Source: Tritonibacter horizontis (GTDB taxonomy: Bacteria > Pseudomonadota > Alphaproteobacteria > Rhodobacterales > Rhodobacteraceae). From it: 64,000 nucleotides of DNA. Below, piece by piece: positions 63,155-64,000 of this stretch. Every line of letters starts with the position of its first letter. Within the stretch, counting starts at the first letter, position 1. Below the pieces are notes generated by a model. It was not told where the DNA came from, did no database searches, and saw only the letters and a program-made list of their open reading frames with translations. Location of the stretch: NCBI RefSeq assembly GCF_001518015.1, contig NZ_LPUY01000138.1:62001-126000 (forward strand), in the 5' to 3' direction. The translations under genes and the position numbers were made by a program.

Positions 63155-64000
63155 TCAGGTCTCTCCTGTCGGGGCCGAAGCACTGGTATTGTGTCCACAG
63201 ACCGGGCAATCGGGTCGTGATTTCAGTGCAATTCGGCGGGTTTCACCATATAGACCATCGTAGATCAACATCTGTGAGCGCAAGACCTCTCCGGCGCCGG
63301 TGATCTGTTTTACCGCCTCGACCGCCATCATCGACCCCAACACCCCAGGCAATGGGCCAATCACCCCCGCCTCGGCGCAACTGGGCGCCAGCCCATCCGC
63401 CGGGGCCACAGGAAAAATGCACTGATAGCAAGGTCCGCCACGTGCCGGATCAAAGACAGAAATCTGCCCCTCCCACTGGCTCAGCGCCCCGGAAATCAGC
63501 GGCTTGCCTTGTGACACGGCGACCCGGTTTGCAAGATACCGGGTGGCAAAATTGTCGGTTCCATCAAGGATCAGATCATAGTCCGCAAAGAGCGCTACCG
63601 CGATATCATCGGTCAGACGCCGCGCGTAGGGTCGAACCGTCACAAACGGATTTTGCGCCTCCATTGCGGCCTTGGCCGAGACGACTTTGGCCACACCGAT
63701 ATCGCGATCCCGGTGGATGACCTGGCGTTGCAGGTTGGCGTTTTCGACCAGGTCGTCATCAATCACACCGATGGTGCCGACGCCAGCCGCCGCCAGATAT
63801 TGCAAAGTCGGCGCCCCCAAGCCGCCCGCACCGATCACCAGGACCCTGGCATCTTTCAACCGTTTCTGACCGAGGCCGCCGATTTCGCGCAGTACGATAT
63901 GCCGGGCATAGCGATTGAGTTCGACATCCCGGAAGGGCGCATCTGTCGCGGGGTCCGACGCTGTTGCGCCCGCGTCCCGACCGGCGCGCCCACGCAAATA
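63155..64000 (-). CDS. MoeB/ThiF-type ubiquitin-like-protein adenylyltransferase (5' end outside the window)
   Basis: At least 281 residues of an E1-like enzyme that adenylates MoaD or ThiS. The nucleotide motif is '[17 protein letters not shown]', the catalytic region '[16 protein letters not shown]', and two CxxC pairs (CYQC, CPVC) make the zinc site. The frame stays open to the edge; the first possible start in the window is a TTG in an atypical Ala/Asp-rich lead-in, and relatives in this order often carry N-terminal membrane helices, so the true start is probably outside. It is coupled to the amino acid binding protein, an unexpected pairing. Confidence 0.88.
   Translation of the reverse strand, partial: YLRGRAGRDAGATASDPATDAPFRDVELNRYARHIVLREIGGLGQKRLKDARVLVIGAGGLGAPTLQYLAAAGVGTIGVIDDDLVENANLQRQVIHRDRDIGVAKVVSAKAAMEAQNPFVTVRPYARRLTDDIAVALFADYDLILDGTDNFATRYLANRVAVSQGKPLISGALSQWEGQISVFDPARGGPCYQCIFPVAPADGLAPSCAEAGVIGPLPGVLGSMMAVEAVKQITGAGEVLRSQMLIYDGLYGETRRIALKSRPDCPVCGHNTSASAPTGET

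Overview
The window is GC-rich, densely coded DNA with no rRNA, tRNA, IS element, prophage module or CRISPR array that I could find. Gene content and order point to a marine-type alphaproteobacterium of the Rhodobacterales (Roseobacter/Rhodobacter group). Pointers are a class I lysyl-tRNA synthetase, an NDUFS4-like complex I protein, a NasS/NasT-controlled nitrate ABC transporter, an NsrR-like Rrf2 regulator beside an FNR-type box, and the mreBCD-mrdA-rodA cluster. The genus is inference.

Region 1 (1-6.3 kb, minus strand) is a nitrate assimilation operon: nasT-nasS, then nrtA-nrtB-nrtCD, running off the left edge into a probable nitrite reductase gene. The nasS-nrtA gap contains a legible ANTAR-type antitermination leader: two hairpins with A-N-N-G-N-N hexaloops, the second overlapping the 5' arm of an intrinsic terminator. 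The fused ATPase appears to have one consensus and one degenerate ATP site.

Region 2 (6.4-22.2 kb) is the least ordinary part. It holds a three-gene operon that looks like a large Ala-rich helical protein with a possible C-terminal toxin domain, a small acidic possible immunity protein and a helical accessory protein. It also has an uvrB/complex I housekeeping island, a tandem pair of secreted paralogues, a divergent promoter with a 19-bp palindrome, a 761-residue beta-helix (tailspike-like) protein, and a lone PAAR-tip gene coupled to a 383-residue unknown.

Region 3 (22.3-32.2 kb) carries lysK, a TerB-like gene, a taurine-type ABC transporter whose permease has an Ig/cadherin-like insertion, a PBP4-type carboxypeptidase, nadD and ettA. 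Region 4 (32.4-43.7 kb) has two paralogous tiny membrane proteins, the divergent tesA / ybbA-ybbP cluster, the NsrR-like gene facing a gamma-glutamylcyclotransferase-like gene across a TTGAC-N4-ATCAA box, a DUF2254 protein, gltX, an MBL hydrolase and a FAD oxidase.

Region 5 (43.8-51.9 kb) includes glutamine-dependent nadE, an exported protein with 18 MORN repeats and an unknown partner, then leuA preceded by a Leu-rich leader peptide with attenuator-like hairpins, rlmJ and a lysozyme-fold protein. Region 6 (52.1-64 kb) is the elongasome operon mreB-mreC-mreD-mrdA-rodA, a VOC/ghrA pair, an M3 peptidase, and an amino-acid ABC pair (binding protein and permease, no ATPase) coupled to a MoeB/ThiF-type gene cut by the right edge.
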